Shown piece by piece: positions 11,856-14,090 of a DNA stretch of 14,090 nt. The position numbers were made by a program, and so were the translations under genes. The stretch lies in NCBI GenBank assembly GCA_036390755.1, contig DASWBH010000465.1, forward strand, positions 1 through 14,090. Reading direction: 5' to 3'. The DNA is from DASVHS01 sp036390755 (GTDB lineage: Bacteria > Acidobacteriota > Thermoanaerobaculia > Gp7-AA8). The notes under the pieces are model-generated. The model saw only the letters and a program-made list of their open reading frames with translations. It made no database searches and was not told where the DNA came from. Positions within the stretch are counted from its first letter, which is position 1, and the number at the start of each line of letters is the position of its first letter.

Positions 11856-14090
11856 ATGACTTCGATCGATGTGACGATCCGGACGCGCAGCGGCGCGCCG
11901 AGGCACCCGAAGGGCGGAAGAAGGGAGACGAAGACCGGCGGGATCGAGATGACCCGTCATTTCACAAAGCAGGGCGTCGACGTCTATGACACCTGCGAGT
12001 GGGAGCTCCGCTCGGCAGTCATCACCAATGAGCGCGGCGACGTGGTCTTCGAGCAGAAAGACGTCGAGGTGCCGAAGTTCTGGTCGCAGATGGCCACCAA
12101 CGTCGTGGTCTCGAAGTACTTCCGCGGGCACATCGGCACGCCGGACCGCGAGACCTCGGTGCGCCAGCTGATCGGCCGCGTGGTCCGTACGATGACCGAG
12201 TGGGGCCGCGACGGCGGTTACTTCGCGACCGAGGCGGACGGGGACAGCTTCCGCGATGAGCTGACGCACATCCTTCTCTATCAGATGGCGTCGTTCAACT
12301 CGCCCGTGTGGTTCAACGTCGGCATCGAAGCGCGCCCGCAGTGCTCCGCGTGCTTCATCAACTCCGTCCACGACACGATGGACTCGATCCTCGGACTCGC
12401 GAAGACCGAGGGGATGCTGTTCAAGTATGGCTCGGGGACGGGGAGCAATCTGTCGGGCATCCGCTCCTCGAAAGAGTTGCTGGCCGGCGGCGGAACGGCG
12501 TCGGGCCCGGTCTCGTTCATGCGCGGCTACGACTCGTTCGCCGGCGTGATCAAGAGCGGCGGCAAGACGCGTCGCGCCGCGAAGATGGTCATCCTCAACA
12601 TCGACCATCCCGACGTCGTCGACTTCATCGAGTCGAAGGAAAAGGAAGAGAAGAAAGCGTGGGCGCTGATCGAGGCCGGCTACGAGGGCGCGTTCAACGC
12701 ACCCGGCGGCGCCTACGACTCGGTGCAGTTCCAGAACGCCAACCACTCCGTGCGCGTGACCGACGAGTTCATGCGCGCGTACGAGAAGGACGCCGAGTGG
12801 CAGACGCGCGCGGTGACCGACCGCAATCGCGTGATGGCCACGTACAAAGCGCGCGACATGATGCGCAAGATGGCCGAGTCGGCGTGGGTGTGCGGCGACC
12901 CGGGCATGCAGTTCGACACGACCGTCAACGACTGGCATCCGTGTCCGAACACCGCCCGCATCAATGCGTCGAATCCGTGTTCGGAGTACATGTTCCTCGA
13001 TGATTCCGCGTGCAATCTCGCGTCGCTGAATCTGATGCGCTTCTACAGCGACACGGACGGATTCGACGTCGAGTCGTATCGCGCCGCGCTGCGCATCGTG
13101 ATCACCGCGCAGGAGATCACGGTCGATTCCGCGTCGTATCCGACACCGGCGATCGAGAAAAACTCCCACGCCTTCCGGCCCCTCGGCATCGGCTACGCGA
13201 ACCTCGGCGCTCTGCTGATGGCGCGCGGCCTGCCGTACGACAGCGAGGAAGGTCGCGAGTTCGCGGCCGCGATGACGTCGATTCTCTCGGGCGAGTCGTA
13301 CGCGCAGTCGGCGCGCATCGCTGCGAAGATCGGGACGTTCGAAGGCTATCCGGCCAACGAGGAGCCGTTCCTCCGCGTGATCGACAAGCATCGCCGCGCC
13401 GCGTACCGCATCAACGTGCGCCCGCTGCCGGTCGATCTCGCCGACGCCGCAACAAAAGTGTGGGACGAGGCGTACGCCCTCGGCCAGCAGTACGGCTATC
13501 GCAACGCGCAGATCTCGGTGCTCGCGCCGACCGGCACGATCGCCTTCATGATGGATTGCGACACGACCGGCATCGAGCCGGACATCGCCCTCGTCAAGTA
13601 CAAGAAGCTCGTGGGCGGCGGGATGCTCAAGATCGTCAACCAGACGGTCCCCATCGCGCTCAAGCGCCTCGGCTACGAGCCCAAGCAGGTCCGCGAGATC
13701 ATCCAGTACATCGACGAGAACGACACGATCGAAGGCGCTCCGCATCTGCTCGAGCAGCATCTGCCGGTCTTCGACTGCGCGTTCAAGCCGGCGCACGGCA
13801 CGCGGTCGATTCATTACGTCGGACATCTGCGGATGATGGGCGCGGTGCAGCCGTTCATCAGCGGCGCCATCTCCAAGACGATCAACATGCCGACGAACGC
13901 CACGATCGAGGAGATCGAGCAGGCGTACTACGAGGCGTGGAAGCTCGGGCTGAAGGCGGTGGCCGTGTATCGCGACGGCTGCAAGCGCTCACAGCCCCTG
14001 TCGACGGCCCGGGACAAAACACAGCTCGAGGCGCTGGGCGTCACCGCCACGGCGATCCGCCGCAAGCTGCCTGATGAGCGGCAGTCGATC
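11856..14090 (+). CDS. nrdJ: Vitamin B12-dependent (class II) ribonucleoside-diphosphate reductase, 3' end cut
   Basis: The enzyme reduces ribonucleotides to deoxyribonucleotides using adenosylcobalamin to make a thiyl radical. The visible 745 codons stay open to the window edge and match the long actinobacterial-type class II enzyme (about 950 residues). Landmarks are NSPVWFNVG, QCSACFINSVHDTMDS, FKYGSGTGSNLSGIRSS, SGGKTRRAAKMV, QNANHSVRVTDEF, NPCSEYMFLDDSACNLASLN and APTGTIAFMMDCDTTGIEPD. By eye alignment to E. coli NrdA, C166 and C386 are the redox pair, and N373, C375 (thiyl radical) and E377 are the catalytic triad. The last residues (RRKLPDERQSI) lead into the usual C-terminal region with its zinc-type cysteines, outside the window. 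GAGGAG lies just before the ATG. Tandem NrdR boxes and a hairpin-rich leader precede it. No nrdAB or nrdDG is visible, so this may be the main dNTP source. Confidence 0.96.
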   Translation, partial: MTSIDVTIRTRSGAPRHPKGGRRETKTGGIEMTRHFTKQGVDVYDTCEWELRSAVITNERGDVVFEQKDVEVPKFWSQMATNVVVSKYFRGHIGTPDRETSVRQLIGRVVRTMTEWGRDGGYFATEADGDSFRDELTHILLYQMASFNSPVWFNVGIEARPQCSACFINSVHDTMDSILGLAKTEGMLFKYGSGTGSNLSGIRSSKELLAGGGTASGPVSFMRGYDSFAGVIKSGGKTRRAAKMVILNIDHPDVVDFIESKEKEEKKAWALIEAGYEGAFNAPGGAYDSVQFQNANHSVRVTDEFMRAYEKDAEWQTRAVTDRNRVMATYKARDMMRKMAESAWVCGDPGMQFDTTVNDWHPCPNTARINASNPCSEYMFLDDSACNLASLNLMRFYSDTDGFDVESYRAALRIVITAQEITVDSASYPTPAIEKNSHAFRPLGIGYANLGALLMARGLPYDSEEGREFAAAMTSILSGESYAQSARIAAKIGTFEGYPANEEPFLRVIDKHRRAAYRINVRPLPVDLADAATKVWDEAYALGQQYGYRNAQISVLAPTGTIAFMMDCDTTGIEPDIALVKYKKLVGGGMLKIVNQTVPIALKRLGYEPKQVREIIQYIDENDTIEGAPHLLEQHLPVFDCAFKPAHGTRSIHYVGHLRMMGAVQPFISGAISKTINMPTNATIEEIEQAYYEAWKLGLKAVAVYRDGCKRSQPLSTARDKTQLEALGVTATAIRRKLPDERQSI

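Noticed and set aside
11715..13826. A 703-codon open frame on the minus strand opposite nrdJ
   Set aside because: nrdJ is certain from conserved motifs across its whole length; the opposite frame is arginine/histidine-rich without recognisable domains.

Overview
The window is GC-rich, with strongly GC-biased third codon positions. It is densely coding, on the minus strand up to about 2.7 kb and on the plus strand after that. The gene set, the long actinobacterial-type B12-dependent ribonucleotide reductase, and the dispersed intergenic repeats fit a soil or sediment bacterium of the Acidobacteriota or a nearby phylum. That placement is an inference from general style, not from a marker gene. 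No tRNA, rRNA, CRISPR array, transposase or phage gene is visible.

Left block (1-2757, minus strand): an apparent three-gene operon. It runs from an NYN-LOTUS predicted RNA nuclease (2688-1936), through L-aspartate oxidase nadB (1893-298), to a SAM-dependent methyltransferase cut by the window edge (284-1). The gaps are 42 and 13 nt, and both carry tandem GA-rich heptamers. In the second gap the heptamer tract includes the nadB stop and the methyltransferase start.

Middle block (2868-9099, plus strand): a large soluble hybrid sensor kinase (PAS-GAF-GAF-PAS-PAS-HisKA-HATPase-REC), then a REP-like imperfect inverted repeat of about 105 bp with a G-quadruplex-prone apex. Next come a lone UbiA-family prenyltransferase and a membrane-anchored CHASE3-GAF-GGDEF diguanylate cyclase with intact active site and I-site.

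Right block (9109-11036, plus strand): two multi-pass membrane proteins. The first resembles DUF2157. The second overlaps it by an ATGA and ends in a glycine-rich tail. They follow the cyclase by 9 nt and may be co-transcribed with it. A gene-free stretch (11037-11398) follows, with a parS-like palindrome and degenerate repeats.

Far right (11399-14090): class II ribonucleotide reductase nrdJ, running off the window, behind an elaborate control region. Two NrdR-box-like palindromes sit 31 bp apart, just upstream of a TTGACA-17-TAGCTT promoter. The roughly 365-nt leader holds a 49-codon small ORF with a purine-rich ribosome site, a large heptamer-built hairpin, and an intrinsic-terminator-like hairpin about 20 nt before the nrdJ start. 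This NrdR plus attenuator-like arrangement is the most interesting regulatory structure in the window. The NYN-LOTUS/nadB/methyltransferase operon is the most interesting gene context. I did not find a clear, wholly new multi-gene system.
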